Assembly: GCA_050330975.1 (NCBI GenBank)
Contig: JBHJHK010000220.1
Location: 1-26,608, forward strand
Reading direction: 5' to 3'
DNA length: 26,608 nt
Source of the DNA: JBHJHK01 sp050330975
GTDB taxonomy: Bacteria; Pseudomonadota; Gammaproteobacteria; Competibacterales; Competibacteraceae
Shown: positions 1-6,883 of the stretch, in pieces
How positions within the stretch are numbered: position 1 is the first letter of the stretch
Layout: each line of letters starts with the position of its first letter
Position numbers and translations under genes: made by a program
Notes under the pieces: model-generated
What the model was told of the DNA's origin: nothing
Database searches by the model: none
The model's input: only the letters and a program-made list of their open reading frames with translations

Positions 1-139
1 ATACGATGTTGCCGAAGGCGTCGTCTGCAAAGGCGGCAGCGGCGGCGCTGATCTGTGGATGGTCAAGATCAAGACCAACGCCTACCTAGAGCGGCTCAAG
101 CAGGCGTTTAAAGACGACTGGGAAGCGTACTGGGAGTGA
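1..139 (+). CDS. RNA ligase family protein, 3' end only (cut by window edge)
   Basis: The frame starting at base 2 reads 45 codons to a TGA at 137-139. It contains EGVVCKGG followed by WMVKIKT, which match motif IV (EGxVxK) and motif V (K-x-K) of the covalent nucleotidyltransferase superfamily. The tail YLERLKQAFKDDWEAYWE is the kind of ending seen in T4-Rnl-like RNA ligase proteins. The adenylated-lysine motif I lies outside the window, so I cannot tell whether the gene is intact. The same 3' end recurs at 2485-2646 as an isolated fragment. RNA-ligase identity rests on two short motifs, so family-level confidence is moderate. Confidence 0.55.
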   Translation, partial: YDVAEGVVCKGGSGGADLWMVKIKTNAYLERLKQAFKDDWEAYWE

Positions 140-183
140 GAGCAATACCGCTAGGAGCGCGGGGTTGGGTCTCCTCCCTCAAG
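1..183 (+). repeat. Long direct repeat, copy 1 (RNA-ligase 3' end plus downstream hairpin)
   Basis: Bases 1-183 are nearly identical to 2511-2694. The shared block covers the ligase C-terminus, the stop codon and about 45 bases downstream, with an AGGAG...CTCCT inverted pair, and ends at the shared word CTCAAG. The flanking sequences differ completely afterwards. The left end of this copy lies outside the window. Confidence 0.85.
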
Positions 184-189
184 GTCGTC

Positions 190-298
190 GGATAACGTAA
201 AAGTCTCAGTTGCTGGCCGCCCGCGGGAGCGAACTACAAACCGGCTACTGTATTATCTATCGCGGGCGTTGTCGGTCAACTGCAGCCGATGGTTAGGC
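190..298. other. Candidate integron attC site (imperfect palindrome)
   Basis: On the minus strand the element starts with GCCTAAC (fits RYYYAAC) one base after a stop codon, then CAGTTG, then CGCCCGCG. The other arm returns CGCGGGCG, CAACTG and GTTATCC. On the plus strand the boxes are GGATAAC 190-196, CAGTTG, CGCCCGCG, then CGCGGGCG, CAACTG and GTTAGGC 292-298. About 109 bases, two nested box pairs and a stop codon directly against the outer box are typical of attC sites. The far box (GTTATCC/GGATAAC) does not fit GTTRRRY exactly. No integrase gene is visible in the window. Confidence 0.45.
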
Positions 299-299
299 A

Positions 300-443
300 T
301 CAGTCCCACCATACGATCAGTACAGGGGTATCGTGCCCCTGTTTGATTGCCGCTGCCACACCAAATTCATTACTGCTGCCGATTTCATCTGGCTCCAGTA
401 GTGCCACGATCTGCTGAAGTTCGGCAGCGGAGATTAGCCTACG
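300..443 (-). pseudogene. Short orphan reading frame ending at the attC-like site
   Basis: The minus frame is open for 47 codons, from just after a stop (444-446) to TGA at 300-302. The peptide looks protein-like (SAAELQQIVALLEPDEIG, then a tail ending in DTPVLIVWWD) rather than random. No convincing start codon or ribosome-binding site is present, so it is probably the C-terminal remnant of a longer gene. I do not recognise the family. Its stop lies one base from the attC-like outer box, the usual arrangement in a gene cassette. The hairpin ACAGGGG/CCCCTGT at 322-342 lies inside it. Confidence 0.3.
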
Positions 444-532
444 TCAGCGATGGTGTCCGTAAGGTGAGTTTGATGACATTCAATTTGAGGGACTACCCTG
501 TGCTGATCGTGGTCATTTTGCCCCCAGCGAGC

Positions 533-723
533 TAACCAGGCCAGCCAGTCCTCACCCTGGGGTTGAAGACCAGGGCGAGCTGCGCGAGGTTGATCGTGCG
601 CCATTGACACAGGGCCAAGACGGCGCGTGCTAGGGCGTTCAATCGATGGTCACTGAAGGGCAGATGGAGCTTGAAAGCCTGTCGCAGGGCCGATGCCGCG
701 CGCCAATCGATCCTGTTATTCAC
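533..723 (-). pseudogene. IS4-type transposase remnant A (internally deleted)
   Basis: The minus strand encodes RIDWRAASALRQAFKLHLPFSDHRLNALARAVLALCQWRTINLAQLALVF, which resembles the N-terminus of IS4-family transposases. After LVF the DNA jumps to sequence that in another frame reads LQPQGEDWLAWLA, an internal piece of the same protein family found complete in remnant B at 2157-2495. An internal deletion therefore joined the N-terminus to the catalytic half, out of frame. The catalytic residues are absent and this copy cannot transpose. Confidence 0.6.
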
Positions 724-851
724 CCAACATGAGCCTCATGGGGACGAGAAAAGATTATCCAAAGATAGGCCATCACCAATCACTTGTCGTGTCGGTGTGA
801 TGTACTATGCAACATCAGTCAGATGACAATACGTTCATGCACTCGCCCTGC

Positions 852-1601
852 CTATATCTTACTGGTTCGACAACGCCATTTGAAGAAACCGATCAGACCG
901 AACCAAGCGAAAAATGAAATAGGAATGGGAGCTGCAACAACAACTTCAGCCGTACCATAGACTTCGATTGTGTCTAGATCAATAGCACCTGCCGTGGTCG
1001 ATATCCAATTGAACGCCACCGATTGATCAGTGAGGTCTTGGTAGAGCATATCGCTGAGATCAACTACGATGCGTATAAATCCTGAGGTTCTGCCCGGAAG
1101 GTTTAAATCTTCCCACAAAATGTTGTCACCATCCAAACTGGTGTTGAATTGAGCACCCCTTCCCGAAGCGCTTGTGGCACCACGCACATCAAATTCAACT
1201 CTATCGAGATCTAATAAGACGTTATTTGGTATATTAATAGACCACGATCCCCTGGTGTTGTCTTCGAGTCTGGCTGGAAAATCTGGGGAAGTGCTGCCAG
1301 CGTCGTTGGCACCAATGTCATTTCTCAACAGACCACTAAAGCTTCGCGGTGGATTGCCGTTTTGCGCGAACTGAAGTAAATTCCAGCCTGAAAAAACATC
1401 TACACCATTATCACCTGATGAAACACTGATGCCATCATTAGGATCAAGGTCGTCGGGGTTTCTGTCGAAGACAGATGACGTTCCTCCTTCAAAATCTACT
1501 CCAGCGATAGCGATAGGGACAGCTTTGGCTATGCCCACAGTCAGGTAGAGAGTCAATGTTATGATGAAAGCAACAGCAGGGTATCGAACTTGGTTCAACA
1601 T
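852..1601 (-). CDS. Secreted protein with PEP-CTERM-like sorting tail
   Basis: A 249-residue protein of unknown function. Residues 1-27 form a signal peptide (basic start, hydrophobic core, AKA cleavage site). The mature part is rich in Asp, Asn, Ser and Gly, suggesting a secreted beta-rich domain. The C-terminus has APIPISFFAWFGLIGFF followed by KWRCR, which is the layout of PEP-CTERM/VPLPA sorting signals (short Pro motif, hydrophobic helix, basic end), with PIP replacing PEP. Such tails are processed by exosortase, which is not in the window. Start choice: AGGA lies about 11 bases before the ATG at 1601. The gene is clearly more AT-rich than the operons to its right and is flanked by transposon debris, so it was probably acquired. 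Confidence 0.7.
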   Translation of the reverse strand: MLNQVRYPAVAFIITLTLYLTVGIAKAVPIAIAGVDFEGGTSSVFDRNPDDLDPNDGISVSSGDNGVDVFSGWNLLQFAQNGNPPRSFSGLLRNDIGANDAGSTSPDFPARLEDNTRGSWSINIPNNVLLDLDRVEFDVRGATSASGRGAQFNTSLDGDNILWEDLNLPGRTSGFIRIVVDLSDMLYQDLTDQSVAFNWISTTAGAIDLDTIEVYGTAEVVVAAPIPISFFAWFGLIGFFKWRCRTSKI

Positions 1602-1707
1602 GATTGGGTGTCCTTATATCGGAAAAGCGACAAATTCAAGAGGGCACTTAATAACCACTGGCTCAAACCAATATATCCGTCTAACTTGCTTGAATTCTGG
1701 ATACGCG

Positions 1708-1992
1708 TCACGTCAAAGACATATTGAGTGAATCGAGTTCCATCTTGAAAACTTCATTGGGATTGGGCATCACGTCATGGACGTCCCCGGGCGGCACGAA
1801 CACTCTTGAGCGACCTTCGTGGCCTGGCTGGGCCCCAGGTTTGCGCATTGGGATTTTCTGCACCGCGGCTTTCTTGGGTGGCGGCTTTTGGGAACCATCG
1901 CTAGAGGCAGGCTTCTCGGAATCCGAGAATTTACTCAACTTTCGAGCCTTGTTGCTCAAAAACAACATCAATGGATTCAGTGTGTTATCCAC
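1708..1992 (-). pseudogene. IS66-family transposase N-terminal remnant
   Basis: The 94-codon frame contains EKPASSDGSQKPPPKK and RKPGAQPGHEGRSR followed by VFVPPGDVHDVMPNP. This matches the IS66 TnpC N-terminal block (SSKPPSSDG, then RKPGGQPGHxGH, just before the zinc-finger segment). The zinc finger and the whole DDE domain are missing, and the last ten or so residues look unrelated. It is a truncated, inactive fragment. Confidence 0.6.
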
Positions 1993-2156
1993 GAGCGGGA
2001 ATCGCTGACAAAAGGTGGATGCGGTAAGGTCATTTAAGCAGTTTGGCGGCTAGGCGATCAGAAATCAAGTAGCTATTCCCGGTTGCTAAATGTGAGCACC
2101 AAGAATTAACGCGTTCATGGTACATCACAGCAATTTTGTTTCTAAGTAAGCTATCT

Positions 2157-2495
2157 TTATTTCCAGATGTAGAAGAGGCGCTCGATGGCCCAGGGGCCAG
2201 ATACTGGCGCAGGGTCCGTGGGATGGGGGTGGGCGCGGCGAGGATGACCAAGGTGTCGTCCTTGAGGCGTCTGGCACTGAGGAAGAGGCCTTGGCTTGGT
2301 AGGCGCCTGGGTTGGCGTAAGGTGCGGGTCTTGCCTCGTTCGAGGTCGTCAAAGAGGGTCTTCACCGCCACAGGCCCTTGGGGGGTGTCGACCCGCAGAT
2401 GGTGTTTGAGGCGGATGATAAAGGGGATGTGCTGGTGAGCTAACCAGGCCAGCCAGTCCTCACCCTGGGGTTGAAGACTAGGGCGAGCTGCGCGA
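2157..2495 (-). pseudogene. IS4-type transposase remnant B (catalytic half, frameshifted)
   Basis: Read from about 2495 downwards, the minus strand gives GEDWLAWLAHQHIPFIIRLK, HHLRVDTPQGPVAVKTLFDD and LKDDTLVILAAPTPIPRTLRQYLA. The frame then slips by one base near 2195 and continues in another frame as PWAIERLFYIWK and a stop at 2157-2159. The WAIERLFYIWK end resembles the Y-(2)-R-(3)-E-(6)-K region of IS4 transposases. The first 56 or so bases (2440-2495) are the same deletion-junction sequence as in remnant A. It is abutted directly by the RNA-ligase fragment. Confidence 0.6.
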
Positions 2496-2646
2496 CGTCC
2501 GGGAAGGCAAATACGATGTTGCCGAAGGCGTCGTCTGCAAAGGCGGCAGCGGCGGCGCTGATCTGTGGATGGTCAAGATCAAGACCAACGCCTACCTAGA
2601 GCGGCTCAAGCAGGCGTTTAAAGACGACTGGGAAGCGTACTGGTAG
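2485..2646 (+). pseudogene. RNA ligase family C-terminal fragment, second copy
   Basis: The frame reads ELRDVREGKYDVAEGVVCKGG, the WMVKIKT motif and DDWEAYW, then TAG at 2644-2646. It is the same as the fragment at 1-139 except that the final Glu codon is now a stop. It carries nine codons (ELRDVREGK) not visible in the first copy because of the window edge. The upstream part of the gene is replaced by IS4 remnant B, with the junction in GAGCTGCGCGA, a short word both sources share. No start codon is present, so it is a dead fragment. Confidence 0.6.
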
Positions 2647-2694
2647 TGAGAGCAATACTGCCAGGAGTGCGGGGGCTCGGGCTCCTCCCTCAAG
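2511..2694 (+). repeat. Long direct repeat, copy 2
   Basis: Nearly identical to 1-183, with a few substitutions and one extra base in the hairpin region. It ends at CTCAAG, 2-3 bases past the stop codon of the minus-strand dehydratase (2690-2692), so the repeat boundary runs into the last codons of that gene. Confidence 0.85.
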
Positions 2695-3814
2695 CTTCCC
2701 AGACGCGGTGGGGGGCACCGAGGACGGTCCTATCGACAGTCAACCCCAGGCCTGGGGCCTCGGGGGCCAGCACCCCGCCCTCGACCACCGGCGCCTCGAA
2801 GGCCGCCGTGGTGACAGTCACCATGTCGCGGCAATCGAGAATGCAGCGCAGACTGGGGGCTGGCACCGTCGCACCGAGGTGGACGATGGCGGCGAAGGCA
2901 ATGGTCGATCCCACGGTCTCTTGAACCGATACGGTCAACCCCGCCGCCAGACAGATGTCCCGGTGACGCCGGCTGCGGGTCAAACCCCCCGCCTTGGAGA
3001 TCTTGAGTCCAATGCCGTCGGCTGCGTCTTCGGCAATGGCCAATGCGATGTCTTCGTCGTGCTGTACCAGTTCGTCGAGAATGATGGGGACTGGACAGCG
3101 GCGGCGCAGGGATAGGGTTTCGCGCCAGGTCCGACACGGGGCCTCCAGGGCGAAGTCCACGCCCGCCGGAAGCAGCCGCAGCAGCCGCAGGGCCGTCTCA
3201 GGAGATAACCCGCCATTGGCATCGGCCAAGAAAAACTCGCCGGGTTGGCGATCGGCCAGGCAAGCGCTGATCCGTTCGGCGTCGAGGGCGGGGCCGCCTT
3301 CGTCATCAAGGGCGCCAATTTTCAGGGAATGCCCGCGATAACCCCGGGCGCGATGGGCGGCGACCTGGGCCCGCATGGTCTCCGGGGGGCCGGTGGGGAT
3401 GGAGGATAGGGTCGACATGGGCCGACCCGTAGCGCCCCCGAGGAGCCCGCATACCGGCATGTTGACCGACTTGCCAAATACATCCCAGCAGGCTACGTCG
3501 AGGGCGGATTTGGCGTGGTTGTGGCCCAGGAGCGCCCGGTCCATGGCCTCGTTGATGCGATCGACGTGGCGGGGGTCGCGGCCCAACAGGTGGGGCGCTA
3601 TCTCGGCGATGGCCGCCCGGGCCCCCAGGGCGTGGGCGGCGATGTAGGTCGAGCCAAAGGGCGTGCTCTCCCCCCAACCTTCGAGCCCGCCATCCGTGAT
3701 GATGCGCACCACCGATGCATCAAAACTGCGGTATTCCCGCCCCCCCGAGAGGGTGTAGACCCCACCGGCATAGGGCAAATCCAGCTGGTAGAGTTCGATG
3801 CGCGCGATCTTCAC
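2690..3814 (-). CDS. Enolase-superfamily dehydratase, cis-3-hydroxy-L-proline dehydratase-like
   Basis: A 374-residue mandelate racemase/muconate lactonizing enzyme family member. The N-terminal capping domain runs to about residue 125 (YTLSGGREYRSFDASVVRI, GWGESTPFGSTYIAAHALG). The barrel carries Lys165 (HSLKIG), metal ligands Asp198 (LADANGG), Glu224 (LEAPC) and Asp247 (ILDEL), and the opposite-face Lys271 (GLKISKAGG). These signatures match the subgroup that dehydrates cis-3-hydroxy-L-proline to pyrroline-2-carboxylate, so I infer that role in hydroxyproline catabolism. The start is GTG with GGAG eight bases upstream. The gene lies 72 bases behind umuC on the same strand. The very C-terminus touches a repeat boundary, and other catabolic genes of that pathway are not adjacent. 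Confidence 0.8.
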   Translation of the reverse strand: MKIARIELYQLDLPYAGGVYTLSGGREYRSFDASVVRIITDGGLEGWGESTPFGSTYIAAHALGARAAIAEIAPHLLGRDPRHVDRINEAMDRALLGHNHAKSALDVACWDVFGKSVNMPVCGLLGGATGRPMSTLSSIPTGPPETMRAQVAAHRARGYRGHSLKIGALDDEGGPALDAERISACLADRQPGEFFLADANGGLSPETALRLLRLLPAGVDFALEAPCRTWRETLSLRRRCPVPIILDELVQHDEDIALAIAEDAADGIGLKISKAGGLTRSRRHRDICLAAGLTVSVQETVGSTIAFAAIVHLGATVPAPSLRCILDCRDMVTVTTAAFEAPVVEGGVLAPEAPGLGLTVDRTVLGAPHRVWEA

Positions 3815-3886
3815 CCGTGGGTCTCCAAACTGATGGCAAGGGATGTTCTCGGCGCTTCAGGCGTCGAGCTGGGAACAGTGGCCCCT

Positions 3887-5167
3887 CTAACCCACCGTGG
3901 GCAACTCCCCCCAACAGGTGGTGTAGCGGGGGGTCACCCGCTGGCGGCGCAGATGCCAGGGCTGAGCCCCACACCCCTGGCCGGCGAAGAACAGGGCGTT
4001 GCGTCCGTAGCGGCGGTTGACTTCGTCGACCAATGCCATGAGGGCCCGGCTGCGGGGAGTATCACCGTCGTCCAGCCAACCCCGCTGGCCCCGCTCCGCC
4101 GGGCTGAGGTCCAACAACATCACCCCGGCCTTGGCGTAGCGCGGCCCCGGGCGGTAGAGCTGCTCCACCCCCGCCCTTGCCGCCGCCACCAGCCGGCGTG
4201 TGTCGGCGGTGGGGACGGCAAAGGGCACCAGGGCGCTGGGGGCATAGGGTGCCTCGTCGTGGCGGCTGCTGTGGATAAACACCTGGAGGGCGCCACACAA
4301 CGACCCCTGACGGCGGAGCTTTTCCCCGGCCCGGGCGGCGTGGCTAGCCACGGCCTGCAACAACGGCCCCTTGGCGCTGACCCGGCTGCCAAAGGAGCGG
4401 GAGGCGATGATCTGCTGCTTGGCGCTGTCATCGGCGTCGGCCACACAGCGAATGCCCCGCAGCTCAAAGACGATGCGGGTTACCACGGCGCCGAACCGCC
4501 GGGCGATCCAGGGGCGATCGGCGTCCCGCAGTTGCCGGGCCGTGGCTATGCCCAAGGCCTGGAGCCGCGCCCCCCAGCGCTGGCCAATGCCCCAAATATC
4601 GCCCACGGCGACTCCGTCCAAAACGGCGTCCAAGGCCGGACCCCGGGGGAGTACCCACGCCTGGCCGGGGAGACCCCGGGCCTTACACACCCGATTGGCC
4701 ACCTTGGCCAGTACCTTGGTGGGCCCCACCCCCACGGAGACCGGAATCCCCGTGTGGCGCTTCACCGTGGCGACTATGGCCCGGGCCGAGGTCTCCAGCT
4801 CAGCCCCGGGGACATCCCCGAGCTCCAGCCAGGCCTCGTCGATGGAGTAGATCTCCAAACGCGGGGTGAACGGGGCCAAGGTGGCCATGACCCGGGCGGA
4901 CATGTCGCCGTAGAGGGCGTAGTTGCTCGACACCACCACCGCCCCCAACTCGGCCAAGGGCTGGCGATATTGAAAGTAGGGGGCCCCCATGGGGATGCCG
5001 GCGGCCTTGAGCTCCTGGGAGCGGGCGATGATACAGCCATCGTTGTTGGACAACACCGCCAACGGACGATTCTCCCAGGCCGGTTGGAACACCCGCTCGC
5101 AGGAACAGTAGAAATTGTTGCAGTCCACCAAGGCGATGGCACCGGCACTAGAGCTTGCGGGTGACAC
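3887..5167 (-). CDS. umuC: DNA polymerase V catalytic subunit UmuC
   Basis: A 426-residue Y-family translesion DNA polymerase. Near the N-terminus is ALVDCNNFYCSCERVF with metal-binding Asp15, then VLSNNDGCIIARSQE, SSNYALYGDMSARVM and the catalytic SIDEAWLEL (Asp110, Glu111). A helix-hairpin-helix region follows (GVAVGDIWGIGQRWGARLQALG), then the little-finger domain. The C-terminal block with RVTPRYTTCWGELP is the DUF4113-type tail specific to UmuC rather than DinB. It starts with GTG and overlaps the umuD stop by 20 bases, indicating translational coupling. With UmuD it gives SOS mutagenic bypass at stalled forks. Confidence 0.93.
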   Translation of the reverse strand: MSPASSSAGAIALVDCNNFYCSCERVFQPAWENRPLAVLSNNDGCIIARSQELKAAGIPMGAPYFQYRQPLAELGAVVVSSNYALYGDMSARVMATLAPFTPRLEIYSIDEAWLELGDVPGAELETSARAIVATVKRHTGIPVSVGVGPTKVLAKVANRVCKARGLPGQAWVLPRGPALDAVLDGVAVGDIWGIGQRWGARLQALGIATARQLRDADRPWIARRFGAVVTRIVFELRGIRCVADADDSAKQQIIASRSFGSRVSAKGPLLQAVASHAARAGEKLRRQGSLCGALQVFIHSSRHDEAPYAPSALVPFAVPTADTRRLVAAARAGVEQLYRPGPRYAKAGVMLLDLSPAERGQRGWLDDGDTPRSRALMALVDEVNRRYGRNALFFAGQGCGAQPWHLRRQRVTPRYTTCWGELPTVG

Positions 5168-5570
5168 CGGTCACCACCCCCCACACCAAAAGCTCCATCT
5201 CGCCGCCGACCACCAGGGGGGTATAGGCCGGGTTTTCTGGCCGCAGCTCCAAAAGGCCCCTGCGGCGGTACAGGCGCTTGACCGTGAGCTCGTTGTTCAC
5301 CACGGCGATGACAATGGCGCCGTGGACCGGCTCCCTGGCCCGGTCCACCACCAGGATATCCCCGGGGAAAATCCCCGCCCCCACCATGCTGTCGCCGGTG
5401 ACCCGGACAAAGAACGTCGCCGCTGGGCGCTCGATGAGATACTCATTGAGATCCAGCTGGCCCTCGACGTAGTCGTCGGCCGGGGAGGGGAAGCCCGCCG
5501 GCACCGTGCTGGCAAACAGCGGCCGGGGGCAAAAGGTGGGGTGAACGGCTGGGGTTAGCCACGCCAACAC
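5148..5570 (-). CDS. umuD: SOS mutagenesis protein UmuD (autoproteolytic)
   Basis: A 140-residue S24/LexA-like protein. I chose GTG at 5570 because GGGAGG sits six bases upstream and because this start places every key residue one position from E. coli UmuD: cleavage at Ala25-Gly26 (VPAGFPSPADDYVE), catalytic Ser61 (GDSMVG) and Lys98 (ELTVKRL). Upstream in-frame codons do not look like UmuD and cross the LexA box. RecA-stimulated self-cleavage removes the N-terminal arm to give UmuD', which joins UmuC. The E. coli cleavage pair is Cys-Gly; here it is Ala-Gly as in LexA. Confidence 0.93.
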   Translation of the reverse strand: MLAWLTPAVHPTFCPRPLFASTVPAGFPSPADDYVEGQLDLNEYLIERPAATFFVRVTGDSMVGAGIFPGDILVVDRAREPVHGAIVIAVVNNELTVKRLYRRRGLLELRPENPAYTPLVVGGEMELLVWGVVTGVTRKL

Positions 5571-5590
5571 GGGGCACCTCCCTGGGATAG

Positions 5591-5606
5591 CTGTCCATAA
5601 ATTCAG
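5591..5606 (-). promoter_or_regulatory. LexA (SOS) box of umuDC
   Basis: The 16-mer CTGTCCATAAATTCAG has the CTG-N10-CAG form of the enterobacterial LexA operator (consensus CTGTATATATATACAG) with an AT-rich middle. It lies 20 bases upstream of the umuD GTG start, where a LexA dimer would block transcription. Confidence 0.8.
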
Positions 5607-5845
5607 CGTCAGCCTAGCCCAAGGGGGCGCGCGGTGGCAAATGGATTCGTCGACACTGATGGAAAACCCGGGGTGGGATGGCATGGCCCATGGGTTGGCG
5701 TCGACGCCACAGGCGGGGGGAAGATGAGGCAATCCTCCATGGAGGACGTCGCTCCAACTTCGGACCCCGGACCTGACCCCCAGCTGGCGGCTCGGGTTGG
5801 TGGGGGCAAGCCCTCGACTCTTGAGCCTGGGCGCGCCCTTCACAG

Positions 5846-5910
5846 ACCCCCACCCCCGGCCCCGCTCCCACGGCACAGCGCCCGAGAGGGGTGACTTGGA
5901 TTGGGTGGGT
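5846..5910 (-). repeat. Degenerate REP-like element
   Basis: The segment contains CACCCCCGGCCCC, GCTCCCAC and GAGAGGGGTGACTTGG followed by ATTGGGTGGG. These are the tail, arm, head and downstream parts of the reverse-oriented REP seen at 25102-25158, with the central palindrome decayed. It is an older, isolated member of the same family, in the umuD/nicotinamidase divergent intergenic region. Confidence 0.55.
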
Positions 5911-5930
5911 TCACGGCGCCGGGGTTGAAT

Positions 5931-5968
5931 TAGTTGCTGTTGACAACTATATTAGTTGCGGATATCCA
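5931..5968 (+). promoter_or_regulatory. Candidate promoter with overlapping TAGTTG/CAACTA operator
   Basis: TTGACA at 5940-5945 is a perfect -35 hexamer; 17 bases later TATCCA is a weak -10. In the spacer lies the palindrome CAACTA-TAT-TAGTTG (5944-5958), and a third half-site TAGTTG lies at 5931-5936, itself inverted relative to CAACTA. Three half-sites overlapping a promoter mark a repressor operator. As the operon encodes the NAD regulator NrtR, autoregulation by NrtR is a reasonable inference, not something the sequence proves. Confidence 0.5.
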
Positions 5969-6033
5969 CTAAATGGGTATCGACGCCGTTTCCCCGTTGC
6001 CTCACCAAGGCCACCGCGCCAGGAGCCCTGCCC

Positions 6034-6867
6034 ATGGCCGTTTCTTCTTCCAGATCCTCCCCTGGGGTGATCCTGTTGATCATCGACCCCCAAAACGACT
6101 TTAGCGACGACGAGGGGGCCGCATTGCGGATACCGGGGGCCAATGACGACGCCCAACGTCTAGGGGCCCTCATCGACCGCCTCGCAGGGCGCATCGAGGG
6201 GATTTTCGTCACCCTGGACACCCACCAGCGCCTGGACATCGCCCACCCCTTGTTTTGGCTCGACAGCGCCGGCCACCCCCCGGCGCCCCTCACGGTCATC
6301 ACCGAACAAGACCTCGCCTCGGGGCGCTGGCGGCCCTTTGACCCCGACCTCTACCCCCGGGCCCTGGCCTACGTCCAGGCCCTGGAGGCCCACCGCCGCT
6401 ACCAGCTGCGCATCTGGCCCCCCCACTGCCTGGTGGGCTCCTGGGGCCATGGGCTGATGCCGGCCATCGAAGGGGCTTTGGGGCGTTGGGAAGTGGCCCA
6501 GCGGGCCCGGGTGCAGTTTCTCCCCAAGGGCCACAACCCCTTCACCGAGCACTACAGCGCCATCCAAGCCGACGTCCCCGATGCCAACGACCCCACCACC
6601 CAGCCCAACCAGGCCCTCCTCAAGCCCCTGACCCAAGCCCGGCAGGTGCTGCTGTCCGGCCAAGCCGCCTCCCACTGCGTCGCCAACACCGGGCGGGATT
6701 TGGCCACCCAGTTGGGGGCGGACTTCATGGCCAAGGTGGTGTTGCTCCAAGACACCACCTCGTCGGTGCCGGGCTTTGAAGCCGTGACCGCCGAGTTCGT
6801 GGCCGATATGCAACAGATGGGGATGAAGTTGGCCCGGGCGGCGGACTTCGATCCCGACGATCTCTAG
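6034..6867 (+). CDS. Nicotinamidase-like isochorismatase-family hydrolase
   Basis: A 277-residue cysteine hydrolase. The start ATG at 6034 has AGGAG eight bases upstream; earlier in-frame codons lie in the promoter region. The triad is visible: Asp18 (LIIDPQNDF), Lys165 (FLPKGHNPF) and Cys215 (SGQAASHCVANT). The metal site fits Asp62, His64 and His71 (LDTHQRLDIAHPLFW). These match nicotinamidase PncA, which converts nicotinamide to nicotinate in NAD salvage, though the protein is longer than E. coli PncA and has a different C-terminal half (EHYSAIQADVPDANDP). It is first in an operon with vWA and nrtR genes, which supports the NAD assignment. Another amide substrate is possible. Confidence 0.75.
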   Translation: MAVSSSRSSPGVILLIIDPQNDFSDDEGAALRIPGANDDAQRLGALIDRLAGRIEGIFVTLDTHQRLDIAHPLFWLDSAGHPPAPLTVITEQDLASGRWRPFDPDLYPRALAYVQALEAHRRYQLRIWPPHCLVGSWGHGLMPAIEGALGRWEVAQRARVQFLPKGHNPFTEHYSAIQADVPDANDPTTQPNQALLKPLTQARQVLLSGQAASHCVANTGRDLATQLGADFMAKVVLLQDTTSSVPGFEAVTAEFVADMQQMGMKLARAADFDPDDL

Positions 6868-6883
6868 CTCTGGAGGACGCGCC

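Noticed and set aside
322..342. Rho-independent terminator (ACAGGGG/CCCCTGT hairpin)
   Set aside because: Short stem, no T-run, and it lies inside the short orphan reading frame.
3515..5164. 549-codon open frame on the plus strand
   Set aside because: It lies antisense to umuC and the dehydratase gene, both of which have clear family motifs; its Gly/Pro/His-rich composition is typical of an antisense shadow in GC-rich DNA.
5571..5876. N-terminal extension of UmuD by 102 codons
   Set aside because: It would include the LexA box and noncoding sequence, and the GTG start at 5570 reproduces the E. coli UmuD residue spacing.
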